Part shown: one piece after another, positions 22,645 to 32,108 of the stretch
Position numbering within the stretch: the stretch's first letter is position 1
How the letters are laid out: every line of letters starts with the position of its first letter
NCBI GenBank assembly: GCA_902590705.1
Contig: CACIXU010000018.1
Location: 1 to 37,211 of the forward strand
Reading direction: 5' to 3'
DNA length: 37,211 nucleotides
Source of the DNA: an uncultured Bacteroidota bacterium
Lineage (GTDB): Bacteria > Bacteroidota > Bacteroidia > Flavobacteriales > Flavobacteriaceae
Program-made: the position numbers and the translations under genes
The notes under the pieces: model-generated
What the model was told of the DNA's origin: nothing
The model's input: the letters and a program-made list of their open reading frames with translations, nothing else
Database searches by the model: none

Positions 22645-23614
22645 CCTCGTCCAAAACTCGATCGAAAGTGTTAAAAACTTCTTGGGGGTCATTAGCAGTT
22701 ACCATAGCAGTTCTGTAAGGTTTAAAATTTTTAATACCCTTAAAATAATTAGTATAATGTCTCCTGGTCTCTAAAACTCCTAATACATCACCTTTCCAAT
22801 CTATGGACATCTCTAAATGTCTTTTAGCTAAAGCAACTCGATCTTGAATTGATGGTTTATCCATATGGACTCGTGTTTTAAAAAAATGCTTTACTTGATT
22901 AAAAAACCAAGGGTTTCCAATACTTGCTCTTCCAATCATAGCTCCATCAAGGCCATATCGGTCTCTCATCTCAACTGCTCTCTCTGGGGAATCAACATCC
23001 CCATTTCCAAATACAGGAATATGCATTCTAGCGTTGTTTTTTACAGCTGAGATTGGTTTCCAGTCTGCGTCACCCTTATACATTTGTGCTCTTGTTCTTC
23101 CATGGATAGAAATCGCTTTTATACCTACATCTTGAAGGCGTTCGGCAACTTCAACTATTTCAATAGAATTGTGATCCCATCCTAGGCGAGTTTTTACAGT
23201 CAAAGGCAAATGAGTACGCTTCACCATTTCTGCAGTTAACTTAACCATAAGTGGTATATTGCGCAATATTCCGGCTCCAGCTCCTTTACAAACTACCTTT
23301 TTAACTGGACATCCGAAATTAATATCTATTATATCAGGCATAGTCGCTTCAACTATCTCAACAGAACGTAGCATTGAATCCAAGTTTGATCCAAAAATTT
23401 GGATTCCAACTGGGCGTTCTTTTTCATAAATATCGAGTTTCTGTAAGCTCTTAGCGGCATCTCGTATCAATCCTTCACTAGATATAAACTCAGTATAGAC
23501 AACATCTGCACCATTTTCCTTACACAACGCCCGGAATGGAGGATCACTTACATCTTCCATAGGTGCTAAAAGCAAAGGGAAGTCCCCAACTTCAATATTA
23601 CCTATTTTAACCAC
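22622..23614 (-). CDS. dusB: tRNA-dihydrouridine synthase B
   Basis: This 330-residue flavoenzyme reduces uridines in the D-loop of tRNAs using NADPH and FMN. The TIM-barrel signatures are LLLAPMEDVSDPPFR at residues 14-28, DINFGCPVKKVVCKGAGAG with the expected general acid Cys102 in GCP, TVKTRLGW, ISIHGRTRAQMYKG and GNGDVDSPE, followed by MIGRASIGNPW. Length is typical for DusB. It follows the MauE-like gene by 41 bases on the same strand and overlaps the permease at its 3' end. Confidence 0.93.
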   Translation of the reverse strand: MVKIGNIEVGDFPLLLAPMEDVSDPPFRALCKENGADVVYTEFISSEGLIRDAAKSLQKLDIYEKERPVGIQIFGSNLDSMLRSVEIVEATMPDIIDINFGCPVKKVVCKGAGAGILRNIPLMVKLTAEMVKRTHLPLTVKTRLGWDHNSIEIVEVAERLQDVGIKAISIHGRTRAQMYKGDADWKPISAVKNNARMHIPVFGNGDVDSPERAVEMRDRYGLDGAMIGRASIGNPWFFNQVKHFFKTRVHMDKPSIQDRVALAKRHLEMSIDWKGDVLGVLETRRHYTNYFKGIKNFKPYRTAMVTANDPQEVFNTFDRVLDEVIDPAWS

Positions 23615-23623
23615 TTTTTTTTA

Positions 23624-23631
23624 CAAAAATA
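23624..23631 (-). promoter_or_regulatory. Possible -7 promoter element of dusB
   Basis: The minus strand reads TATTTTTG, matching TAnnTTTG, nine bases before the dusB ATG. It suggests a second short-leader transcript within the gap after the upstream gene. Confidence 0.35.
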
Positions 23632-23655
23632 GCAAAAACCTACACTATTTGATGT

Positions 23656-24528
23656 CTAGTGTTCTAGGTCAAAAGCATTAATTAAATTTCTAGTTATATC
23701 AGTGTCCCAAATTTCAAGAACTTTTCCGTCCTTCAAATTATAAACTCTAGGGGGAGAGTCTCCTATCAGATCAAAAAAAGTATTTACTTCAATAAGATCA
23801 TAAGGAAATGAAGACTGAGTAATTGATTCAAAGTCCTCTACAGAGGTTGATCCTTCCTGAAAATATAGCACATAGAATTCAGGAAAATTTTTTACGCTCC
23901 GCTTAAGCTTTGCTAATTCGTTAGCTGTTTCCTGGCAATGCTCACAATCGAGATTAAAAATAGCAACTAATTTTTCACCTGATGACAGATCAACCCGACC
24001 TCTAGTTTCAAAATGAGTAAAGCTATCAAAAGGGAATTCGTTATGGTTAGGGATTGGTAGAATTATCCACATACTAATTATGGTGATAGCTGAAAAAACA
24101 ACAGGAATTATTTTTTTAATTTTTTTAGTTTCAGCTGTTTTAAACACAGCAAGGGCAATGGTAAGCATGATAATATTTTTGATGATTGATTGTTCAGGTG
24201 TCATCGAAATCATTTCCCCAAAACAGCCACAATTATCCGTATCGCCAATAGACCATAAATAAATCAAATGTAAAGTAAAGCCACCTAGAAGGAAAAAAGT
24301 AAACTGCATTAATTGCTTAATATAAAAAGGAAGAAGCATCAAAAAGCCTAATGCAAATTCAAGCCCAATAAAAAATCGAGCCAAATAAGCAGCTATGAGC
24401 CTATTTGGAGCGATTCCTTGATCCATCAAAGTTATTTCAAAAAACCCTGGGCCAACTGCTTTGGTGTAGGCAGAAAATAAAAAAGTAATCGCTAATAATA
24501 ATTGAAGTGTTTTTGAGAGAAACTTCAT
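23656..24528 (-). CDS. MauE/DoxX-like membrane protein with thioredoxin-like domain
   Basis: This 290-residue fusion has four N-terminal membrane segments (about residues 8-25, 45-68, 76-94, 116-131), a fifth near 141-158, then a periplasmic thioredoxin-like domain. The loop DTDNCGCFGE (C100, C102) is the MauE hallmark. The thioredoxin part carries C195-E-H-C198 in FNLDCEHCQETANEL. It resembles the BT_3928 family of Bacteroidota, which is thought to pass electrons to periplasmic disulfides; the biochemical role is inferred. It starts 98 bases from lepA in the opposite direction. Confidence 0.8.
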   Translation of the reverse strand: MKFLSKTLQLLLAITFLFSAYTKAVGPGFFEITLMDQGIAPNRLIAAYLARFFIGLEFALGFLMLLPFYIKQLMQFTFFLLGGFTLHLIYLWSIGDTDNCGCFGEMISMTPEQSIIKNIIMLTIALAVFKTAETKKIKKIIPVVFSAITIISMWIILPIPNHNEFPFDSFTHFETRGRVDLSSGEKLVAIFNLDCEHCQETANELAKLKRSVKNFPEFYVLYFQEGSTSVEDFESITQSSFPYDLIEVNTFFDLIGDSPPRVYNLKDGKVLEIWDTDITRNLINAFDLEH

Positions 24529-24595
24529 TTATAAATCTTTTATATTTAAAGTTAAGTTTTCTAAACTAAACAAAAAAGTACGGTCTCAAAATAAG

Positions 24596-24603
24596 TATCT
24601 TTG
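24596..24603 (+). promoter_or_regulatory. Promoter -7 element of lepA
   Basis: TATCTTTG is an exact TAnnTTTG match, 23 bases before the lepA ATG. Confidence 0.55.
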
Positions 24604-24626
24604 ACCAAGTTTATGTAAATGTAAGC

Positions 24627-26423
24627 ATGGAACATATTAGAAATTTTTGCATAATTGCACATATTGATCATGGTAAAAGTACCCTTGCCGACAGACTTCT
24701 AGATCATACTGGCGCTGTGACCTCCAGGGAAAAACAAGATCAATTACTTGATAATATGGATCTAGAGCGAGAAAGAGGCATCACTATTAAATCGCATGCA
24801 ATCCAAATGGAATGCGAATACAAAGGTGAAAAATATGTATTCAATCTAATTGACACACCAGGCCATGTTGATTTCTCATATGAAGTTTCTCGATCTATCG
24901 CTGCTTGTGAAGGTGCTTTGCTTGTAGTAGATGCTGCACAAAGTATTCAAGCGCAAACCATTTCCAACCTTTACTTGGCTTTGGAAAATGATTTAGAAAT
25001 AATCCCTGTTCTTAATAAAATAGATTTGCCCTCTGCAAATCCAGAAGAGGTTACTGATGATATTGTTGATCTTTTGGGCTGCAATTCAGAGGAAATAATC
25101 CCTGCATCTGCAAAAACAGGTTTTGGAATTGATTGTATTATCTCCAGTATAATTGAACGTATTCCTCCACCGAAAGGGGAAAAAAACTGTCAGTTACAGG
25201 CTTTAATTTTTGACTCTGTTTACAACCCCTTTAGGGGCATAGAGACTTTTTTTAGAATCATAAATGGAGAAATCAGTAAAGGGCAAAAAATTCAATTCAT
25301 GGCCACTGGAAAAACCTATTTCGCTGATGAAATTGGGACTCTAAAACTTAATCAAGAACCAAAAAAAATAATCTCTGCTGGAGATGTGGGTTATTTGATT
25401 ACGGGAATTAAAGAGGCTAAAGAGGTAAAAGTAGGTGATACAATCACAGGCGCAGATAACCCAACCCAAAAAGCTATTGCCGGTTTTGAGGAAGTAAAAC
25501 CTATGGTTTTTGCAGGGATATATCCTGTAGATACTGAAGATTACGAAGAACTTCGTTCCAGTATGGAAAAGCTTCAACTAAATGATGCTTCATTAGTTTT
25601 TATACCAGAAAGCTCTGCTGCCCTTGGATTTGGTTTTCGTTGTGGATTCCTTGGAATGCTGCATTTAGAAATAATTCAAGAAAGATTAGAACGTGAATTC
25701 AATATGACAGTAATAACAACCGTCCCAAACGTTTCATATCACGCCTTCACAAAAAAAACACCCAAAGAAATCATATTGGTAAATAATCCGACTGACCTAC
25801 CAGACCTTTCGGTTTTAGATCGAGTTGAAGAGCCATATATCAAGGCATCAGTTATAACAAAGTCTGATTTTGTAGGTAACGTAATGTCCCTTTGCATAGA
25901 AAAAAGAGGCGTGATCACTAATCAAACATATTTGACTACTGAGAGAGTAGAGCTTAATTTTGATATGCCGCTTGCTGAAATTGTATTTGATTTTTACGAT
26001 CGTTTAAAGACGGTTTCAAAAGGTTACGCCTCTTTTGATTACTCCCCAATCGGGATGCGACCGTCCAAGTTAGTTAAGGTTGATATTTTGCTCAACTCTG
26101 ATCCAGTTGATGCACTTTCTGCCCTTATCCATACAGATAATGCGTATACTATAGGCAAGAAAATGTGCGAAAAATTAAGACAACTCATCCCAAGACAGCA
26201 ATTTGATATTCCCATTCAAGCAGCCATAGGAGCAAAAATTATTTCTCGCGAGACAATTAAAGCGCTTAGGAAAGATGTTACGGCTAAATGCTATGGAGGT
26301 GATATCACACGTAAAAGAAAGCTTTTAGAAAAACAGAAAAAGGGGAAAAAGAAAATGCGTCAAGTAGGTAGCGTGGAGATTCCACAACAGGCATTTATGG
26401 CCGTTCTAAAACTAAATGATTAA
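24627..26423 (+). CDS. lepA: Elongation factor 4 (LepA)
   Basis: This 598-residue translational GTPase acts on ribosomes and is linked to initiation and back-translocation. G-motifs are AHIDHGKST at residues 11-19, [16 protein letters not shown] and NKIDLP. The LepA-specific C-terminal domain is present ([26 protein letters not shown] near the end). Length matches the family. The third sulfatase frame begins inside its last codons, so the two may be co-transcribed. Confidence 0.96.
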   Translation: MEHIRNFCIIAHIDHGKSTLADRLLDHTGAVTSREKQDQLLDNMDLERERGITIKSHAIQMECEYKGEKYVFNLIDTPGHVDFSYEVSRSIAACEGALLVVDAAQSIQAQTISNLYLALENDLEIIPVLNKIDLPSANPEEVTDDIVDLLGCNSEEIIPASAKTGFGIDCIISSIIERIPPPKGEKNCQLQALIFDSVYNPFRGIETFFRIINGEISKGQKIQFMATGKTYFADEIGTLKLNQEPKKIISAGDVGYLITGIKEAKEVKVGDTITGADNPTQKAIAGFEEVKPMVFAGIYPVDTEDYEELRSSMEKLQLNDASLVFIPESSAALGFGFRCGFLGMLHLEIIQERLEREFNMTVITTVPNVSYHAFTKKTPKEIILVNNPTDLPDLSVLDRVEEPYIKASVITKSDFVGNVMSLCIEKRGVITNQTYLTTERVELNFDMPLAEIVFDFYDRLKTVSKGYASFDYSPIGMRPSKLVKVDILLNSDPVDALSALIHTDNAYTIGKKMCEKLRQLIPRQQFDIPIQAAIGAKIISRETIKALRKDVTAKCYGGDITRKRKLLEKQKKGKKKMRQVGSVEIPQQAFMAVLKLND

Positions 26424-26445
26424 GTTTATAACTATAATTAGTTTC

Positions 26446-27888
26446 ATGATGTGTAGATTAAAATTATACCTGTTTTGCTCATTTTTATTTTTAATTGGTT
26501 GCTCTTTTCCCAAGGTTGTGAAGCCCATGCCTAATATTATTTTCTTACTAGCTGATGACATGGGGTATGGAGATGTAAACTTTATTGGTAATGCTACGAA
26601 AACTCCAAATTTAGATCGCTTAGCTGCCGATGGTGTTTTTTTTAATAACTTTTATTCTGCAGCTCCAAACTGCTCTCCCTCTAGGGTAGGGCTTCTAACC
26701 GGAAAAGCACCTGAAAAAACAGGTATGTATAGCTATAGGCCCGCAAATCACCCTATGCACTTACCTGATGAAGAATCAACCATTGCTGAGTTACTAAAAA
26801 CCAAAGGGTATCAGACGGCTCATTTTGGAAAATGGCACTTGGGAGCCTTACCCCATGACCCCAAATTAAATCACCCTCAGCCAGGCCAACAAGGATTTGA
26901 TTATTCTTTTGGAACAGAAATGAATGCTCGTCCCTCCCATCTTAATCCAATCAATTTCGTGCGGAATGGCAAACCTGTTGGTATAATAGAAGGTTATGCT
27001 TGCCAAATAGTTGCAAAAGAAGGAATCGAATGGCTTAGCAGAAGAAATGAAAAAGAGCCATTCTTTGCATATTTTGCTTTTCATGAGCCTCATTCAGTTG
27101 TTGCTTCTCCTAAAGAGCTGGTTGATAAATATTCCGATCTGCCAAAAAAGGATTCAGAATATTTAGCAAACATAGATAATCTTGACCTCGCAATAGGTAA
27201 AATTTTAAACTATTTGACGAAAAATAACCTTATGGAAAATACCATGATAATGTTTAGTTCAGACAATGGTTCCTATCGAGTTAAATCAAATGGGGGTTTA
27301 AGAGCTGGCAAAAGCAGCTTATATGATGGTGGTATTCACGTACCCGGAATTGTTCGGTGGCATGGAATAACCAATGAAAATAAAATTATCGAAACACCAG
27401 TAGGTTTTGTAGATATTGTTCCAACATTATGCGAGCTATTGGAAATAGACCCTCCGGAAAGTTTAGATGGAACTAGCATATTACCATTGTTAAAGGGAAA
27501 GCCCTTTAAGCGGACGAACCCTCTTTTCTGGTATTTTTATCGAACTGTCCCTGAAATTGCTGTTAGGGTTGGTGATTACATGGTTTTAGGTTTAGATAAA
27601 GACACTTTGCCAAGAACTCACTCGTTTGGTCAAGCAGATTTGGAATATATTTCTTCAATGAAAATAAAAGATTATGAGCTATACAACCTTAAAAGTGACT
27701 TTTCGCAACAAGTGGATCTATTCAAAAATCACCCTAATAAGAAGAATTTGAAGTTGTTAATAGATAATAAATTAAATGAGCTTCAGGCTAATATTTACCC
27801 ATGGAAAGATTTACCATTGTATTTAGAGAAAAGGCGGCGGCCAAAAAGTAAAATGGCGGCATTTAGTAAAAGGAACGGTGGTTTATAA
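26446..27888 (+). CDS. Secreted formylglycine-dependent sulfatase (lipoprotein)
   Basis: This family S1 sulfatase of about 480 residues has a lipoprotein signal ending FLIGC. I use the ATG at 26446; an ATG at 26416, overlapping lepA by eight bases, is also open and would add ten residues. Metal-binding LLADDMGYGDVN is followed by the motif CSPSR, whose Cys (86 from the upstream start) becomes formylglycine. FGKWHLG, SSDNGSYR and GGIHVPGIVRWHG are also seen. CSPSR rather than CAPSR and the different insert pattern separate it from the other two sulfatases. The gene is followed by the stress-protein and SulP pair. The substrate is unknown. Confidence 0.92.
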   Translation: MMCRLKLYLFCSFLFLIGCSFPKVVKPMPNIIFLLADDMGYGDVNFIGNATKTPNLDRLAADGVFFNNFYSAAPNCSPSRVGLLTGKAPEKTGMYSYRPANHPMHLPDEESTIAELLKTKGYQTAHFGKWHLGALPHDPKLNHPQPGQQGFDYSFGTEMNARPSHLNPINFVRNGKPVGIIEGYACQIVAKEGIEWLSRRNEKEPFFAYFAFHEPHSVVASPKELVDKYSDLPKKDSEYLANIDNLDLAIGKILNYLTKNNLMENTMIMFSSDNGSYRVKSNGGLRAGKSSLYDGGIHVPGIVRWHGITNENKIIETPVGFVDIVPTLCELLEIDPPESLDGTSILPLLKGKPFKRTNPLFWYFYRTVPEIAVRVGDYMVLGLDKDTLPRTHSFGQADLEYISSMKIKDYELYNLKSDFSQQVDLFKNHPNKKNLKLLIDNKLNELQANIYPWKDLPLYLEKRRRPKSKMAAFSKRNGGL

Positions 27889-27951
27889 TTCTTAAGAATT
27901 CCTCTTTTTAAATTTCTCTTTGGATCCTTTCAATTGTTTCATTTTAAAAAA

Positions 27952-27983
27952 TTTGTTTTGAAATTTTTCTATAGTTATCTTAA
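27952..27983 (+). promoter_or_regulatory. Possible promoter of the stress-protein/SulP operon
   Basis: TTTG at 27952-27955 and TATCTTAA at 27976-27983 lie 20 bases apart, near the TTTG-N19-TAnnTTTG pattern but with two mismatches in the second element. Confidence 0.3.
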
Positions 27984-28004
27984 CATGGATCTAATTTCTT
28001 TTGG

Positions 28005-28868
28005 GTGATAAAATTTAAAAAAATACTTGTGGGTTTTGCCTTTTCTCCTAACCTAAAGGCTAATGTATTTGAGGCGTTAAGAATGTGTTCATTTTTTAAT
28101 GGCGAACTTATGTTTTTTCACGTTGGAACGAAAACCCCTGAAAAAGTTTCTCGATTTATGGATCTAGTAAAATCATGCCCAGTCCAACCAAAAAAAATAT
28201 CTGTACGATGGGAAATAGGAAACCCTGTGTCGGTTTTACTCAAAGCCAGTGAAGCTTTTAAAGCTGAATTAATCATTTTGGGGGCGTTAAAAAGAGAAAA
28301 TGTAGTTAAATTTTACATGGGATCGATCGCAAGGAAAATAACGCGAAGATCAAATTGCTCTGTTTTATTATTAATAAATCCATCAGTGGAAAGGCATCCT
28401 TGTCAGCATATTGTTGTCAATGGTTTTGAAAGCCCCCAAACAAAAAGAACAATTGAAGCATCATTTGTCGTTGCAAATGCACTTGGAGCAAAAAAAATAT
28501 CACTGGTTGAAGAAATTAGCAGGTCAGAAGTTGCTGTTAGTGTGGATGATGACAGAAGTTTACGACGAGCAATGCTGAAAAAAGAAAAACTAAGTAGACG
28601 TGAGCAAACACGTGTCTCAGATTTTGTTAAAAATTTACCCTTAAAGCTTACAGAGAAAATTAATTGGAAAACCCAAAGCATCTTTGGCAAAAGAGGATAC
28701 TCGATTGGGCACTATGCTAAGGTAGTACGAGCGGACCTTCTGGTTATGAATGCTGAGGAAAACCTCGGGTTTTTCGATAGGCTATTTACTCATGATATTG
28801 AGCATATTCTTGCTGAGTTGCCAACTGATGTGTTAATTGTAAACAATAAAAAAGGTGAATTCAGCTAG
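28005..28868 (+). CDS. Tandem universal stress protein
   Basis: This 287-residue cytoplasmic protein contains two UspA-like units. The first (residues 1-128) starts FKKILVGFAFSPNLKANVFEAL and ends LGALKRENVVKFYMGSIARKITRRSNCSVLLL, which holds the glycine/serine nucleotide-loop pattern. The second (residues 137-283) ends MNAEENLGFFDRLFTHDIEHILAELPTDVLIV and lacks the glycines, so it probably does not bind ATP. The start is a GTG; no in-frame ATG fits. Its stop overlaps the GTG start of the SulP gene by 14 bases, so the stress protein may regulate that transporter. Confidence 0.85.
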   Translation: MIKFKKILVGFAFSPNLKANVFEALRMCSFFNGELMFFHVGTKTPEKVSRFMDLVKSCPVQPKKISVRWEIGNPVSVLLKASEAFKAELIILGALKRENVVKFYMGSIARKITRRSNCSVLLLINPSVERHPCQHIVVNGFESPQTKRTIEASFVVANALGAKKISLVEEISRSEVAVSVDDDRSLRRAMLKKEKLSRREQTRVSDFVKNLPLKLTEKINWKTQSIFGKRGYSIGHYAKVVRADLLVMNAEENLGFFDRLFTHDIEHILAELPTDVLIVNNKKGEFS

Positions 28869-31065
28869 ACAATTTATTATAGACTTGCCAAAAAATATTT
28901 TTTCGGGTTTTGTTGTCTCTCTTATTGCCCTTCCTTTAGGTCTGGGTTTAGCACTCGCCTCTGAGGCTCCACCTATTGCCGGTATTATAGCCGCAATTGC
29001 GGGAGGAATAGTAGTTTCTATCATGGGGGGATCTCACCTCACAATTACTGGCCCAGGAAACGGTTTAGTGATTGTAATATTATCTGCTATTATAGGTCTT
29101 GGTAATGGGGACTTGTATCAGGGCTATCTTTTTACTTTGGCAGCCATAATTATTTCTGGAGTCCTACTATTTCTCTTTGGTCTTTTTAGATTGGGTGGTC
29201 TCAGCGAATTTTTCCCTTCTTCTGCGCTACAGGGTATGCTTGCTGCCATTGGAGTTGGAATTTTAGCGAAGCAATTTCATGTGATGCTTGGCTTTACGCA
29301 GGTCAAAGGGAATACCCTAAAACAGTTAGCGCTGATTCCAGAGTCTATTAAAAATATATTTCTAAACCCTTCATTTGAGTTTTTGTTAGCGAGCGCAATT
29401 GGTGTTATAAGTCTCGTTTTTCTTTTTCTTTACTCTAGAATTAGAAACCCGCTTTTTCATCTTATTCCAGCTCCAATGTGGGTTGTTATAGGCTCTATCA
29501 CGGTAATATATTATTTTGATATCATTCAGAATAATTCTCAAGTGTTAAATCCTGCCCTAATGATTACACTTCCTGATAACCTCATTGGCTCTTTTCCAAG
29601 TCCAGATTTTGGTAAAATGCTCACTTCAGAGTTCATAGGTCATACAATGTCGATTACATTAGTAGCCGTAATTGAATCTTTACTAAGCATTAAAGCAGTC
29701 GACAAATTAGACCCATTAAAAAGGCGTTCTAACATTAACAAAGATCTACGTGCCCTTGGAATTGCAACAGGCGTGAGTGGGTTTTTTGGAGGTCTAAATG
29801 TAGTTACGGTAATTGCAAGAAGCTCTGTTAATGTAAATAATGGCGCAAATAATAGATCTGCTAATTTTTTCCATGCGGCATTTTTATTAGTGTTTATTCT
29901 AGTTTTTTCAAAGCAAATACAATTAATTCCACTACCAGCACTCGCCGCTATTTTAGTCTACACAGGATATAAGTTGGCAGCTCCAGAAAACCTATTGAAA
30001 ATATATAAGGTTGGTAAAGAACAGGCAATTATATTTATCACAACGCTGGTCGCTACACTGATTACAAGCTTGACCACTGGTATCCTAATAGGCATTATTG
30101 CAACACTTATAGTGCATATTTTTTTAAACAAGAGCAGCTTCCTTTTTACTCAAAATTGGCTAAAGCCAAATGTACTAATGTATCTGGAGGAAGGTTCTGG
30201 TAATTACTATGTAAGTGTAAAAAGCTTTTGTAGCTTCTTAAACTTTTTTAAACTTAAAGCAAAGCTGGATGAAATCCCACAAACTGAACACGCGATTGTA
30301 GATTTTTCTTTATGCGAATTTGTAGATCATACTGTGATGGAAGGGATGAATGACTACAGTCAAGGGTTTTCGAGAAATGGGGGGGTTTTTGAAATCATTG
30401 GCCTCGATATTCATGAAGCGGGGACAGAACACCCCTTTGCTATAAGAAAAAGCTTACCTGAAAAATCATTTTTGAACTTTAATATTTCTCTAACTAATCG
30501 GCAAAAGTTACTTAATGAGCTTTCAAGTGTATTGAACTGGAATTACCTGCCTGATCCAGTTTCTAGTTATGGAGATTTAGAGCATTTTATTTATTTCAGA
30601 AGAAAGTTAATTAACTATAGTTATAATTCTCTAGTAAGTGAAAATAAAAACTCTTTGCTCTTTGATTTATCGTATAGCGAAGGTGCCTTTATTGCGAAGG
30701 AAGATTTAAAATCAACATTTTTACAAATTAAGGCTCCTTATAAGATGCCCATTTTTATTCTAGATAAGGAAAATTTAATGTCTTCTCTTTACGGACTGTC
30801 AGGACTTCAGGACATCGATTTCAAAAAGCATCCTGACTTCTCAAAACGATTCTTCTTAAGTGGAGAGGACAAAAAAGCGATTCGGTCCTTTTTTACTAAT
30901 GATTTAATTTTCTTTTTTGAAAGCCACCCTTTGTATTATATAGAATCAAAAGGAGACAGCATACTTATTAGAGGAAAAGAAAGGCTTGCTAGCATACAAG
31001 AAATTAAGCACCTCCTGGCTTTTTCTGGAGAATTTATTAAGTTGCTTGATACCAAAAAAAGTTAA
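28855..31065 (+). CDS. SulP-family anion transporter with STAS and extra C-terminal domain
   Basis: This 736-residue protein has a SulP membrane domain at residues 12-425, with signatures ASEAPPIAGIIAAIAGG and GGSHLTITGPGNGLVIVIL, and ESLLSIKAVDKLDPLKRRSN in the later half. SulP proteins move sulfate, bicarbonate or chloride; the ion here is unknown. Residues 430-530 are STAS-like, but the usual Ser after FVD is replaced in FVDHTVMEGM (His492). A further domain of about 150 residues at 580-736 (HPDFSKRFFLSGEDKKAIRSFF) is not typical of SulP and I do not recognise it. Start is GTG, overlapping the stress-protein gene. Confidence 0.88.
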   Translation: MNSARQFIIDLPKNIFSGFVVSLIALPLGLGLALASEAPPIAGIIAAIAGGIVVSIMGGSHLTITGPGNGLVIVILSAIIGLGNGDLYQGYLFTLAAIIISGVLLFLFGLFRLGGLSEFFPSSALQGMLAAIGVGILAKQFHVMLGFTQVKGNTLKQLALIPESIKNIFLNPSFEFLLASAIGVISLVFLFLYSRIRNPLFHLIPAPMWVVIGSITVIYYFDIIQNNSQVLNPALMITLPDNLIGSFPSPDFGKMLTSEFIGHTMSITLVAVIESLLSIKAVDKLDPLKRRSNINKDLRALGIATGVSGFFGGLNVVTVIARSSVNVNNGANNRSANFFHAAFLLVFILVFSKQIQLIPLPALAAILVYTGYKLAAPENLLKIYKVGKEQAIIFITTLVATLITSLTTGILIGIIATLIVHIFLNKSSFLFTQNWLKPNVLMYLEEGSGNYYVSVKSFCSFLNFFKLKAKLDEIPQTEHAIVDFSLCEFVDHTVMEGMNDYSQGFSRNGGVFEIIGLDIHEAGTEHPFAIRKSLPEKSFLNFNISLTNRQKLLNELSSVLNWNYLPDPVSSYGDLEHFIYFRRKLINYSYNSLVSENKNSLLFDLSYSEGAFIAKEDLKSTFLQIKAPYKMPIFILDKENLMSSLYGLSGLQDIDFKKHPDFSKRFFLSGEDKKAIRSFFTNDLIFFFESHPLYYIESKGDSILIRGKERLASIQEIKHLLAFSGEFIKLLDTKKS

Positions 31066-31093
31066 AAGTTCTCTTTTTTTCACGCCCTTACTA

Positions 31094-31101
31094 TAAATTT
31101 G
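31094..31101 (+). promoter_or_regulatory. Promoter -7 element of the SMP-30 gene
   Basis: TAAATTTG matches TAnnTTTG exactly, 20 bases before the ATG at 31122, and may start the operon running to rnpA. Confidence 0.45.
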
Positions 31102-31121
31102 TAAAACTTTAAAAAAATAAA

Positions 31122-32105
31122 ATGAAAACTAAAATTTTAAAAATTTTGCTATTTGGAGTAATTACAACTCTTGCCTCACAAGAAAAAAAAGAAACCATTG
31201 GATCCGTAGAACGAATTAGCCCCGAAATGGACATCTACGTTCCCAAGGGGTCAGAGGTTGAAATTTTAGCACGCGGATTTGGCTGGTCTGAAGGGCCCGT
31301 TTGGGTTGATCAACTAAATGCAGTTCTGTTTTCTGATGTCCGAAATAATAAAGCATATCGCTGGGATGATAAAAATGGCTTAAGTGTATTCCTTGATCCT
31401 AGTGGCTTTACCGGAATAGTTCCCGCAAACAAAAAAGCAGGCTCAAACGGACTAACGTTAAACTCAAAAAATGAATTGGTACTCGCAATGCACGGAGACA
31501 GAAGAATCGCCAAGCTTAAGAGCTGGGACGAAAAAACATTTGAAACCATAGTTAATCGATATGAAGGAAATTTATTTAGTAGCCCTAATGACTTGGTTTA
31601 CGCTAAGAATGGCGATTTATACTTTACCGACCCACCATACGGATTAAAGGGTTTCAATAATGATGAATTAAAAGAGTTACCCTATAATGGGGTTTATAAG
31701 CTTTCAAATTCTGGAATCTTATCTCTTGTAATAGATGACCTAAGCATCCCAAATGGTATTGCAATATCAAATGACCAAAAAACACTCTACGTAAACATTT
31801 CAGATCGAAAGGACATGAAAATAATGGCTTACGATATTACTTCTAAGGGTGTAACTAACGGTAGAGTTTTTTTCGATGGGAATGAGCTCGCTAAAAAAGA
31901 TAATGGAAGCTTTGATGGATTAAAAATTCACCCCTCCGGAACAATCTTTACTACAGGTCCAGGCGGAGTGCTTGTCATTAAACCTGATGGAACTCACTTA
32001 GGAACTATTAGAACAGAAAAAAGCTCTGCTAATTGTGCTTTCGACTCAAGCTTTAAGTATTTATACATGACTTCACACATGTATTTAACAAGAATTAAGC
32101 TTTAG
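31122..32105 (+). CDS. Secreted SMP-30/gluconolactonase-like protein
   Basis: This 327-residue protein has a short signal peptide and the SMP-30/gluconolactonase six-bladed propeller. Conserved stretches are GWSEGPVWVD (metal-ligand Glu), SNGLTLNSKNELVLAMHGDRRI, SSPNDLVYAKNGDLYFTDPPYG and PNGIAISNDQKTLYVNIS. Family members open sugar lactones with a calcium or zinc ion. It is three bases upstream of an MBL-fold hydrolase, so both may act on lactones or related esters. The precise substrate is unknown, and the gene name gnl is not justified. Confidence 0.85.
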   Translation: MKTKILKILLFGVITTLASQEKKETIGSVERISPEMDIYVPKGSEVEILARGFGWSEGPVWVDQLNAVLFSDVRNNKAYRWDDKNGLSVFLDPSGFTGIVPANKKAGSNGLTLNSKNELVLAMHGDRRIAKLKSWDEKTFETIVNRYEGNLFSSPNDLVYAKNGDLYFTDPPYGLKGFNNDELKELPYNGVYKLSNSGILSLVIDDLSIPNGIAISNDQKTLYVNISDRKDMKIMAYDITSKGVTNGRVFFDGNELAKKDNGSFDGLKIHPSGTIFTTGPGGVLVIKPDGTHLGTIRTEKSSANCAFDSSFKYLYMTSHMYLTRIKL

Positions 32106-32108
32106 TTT

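Noticed and set aside
27887-27900. Palindrome AATTCTTAAGAATT after the third sulfatase, followed by a T-rich stretch
   Set aside because: The stem is all A/T apart from two pairs and has no proper loop, so it is too weak to call a terminator. It is plausible by chance.
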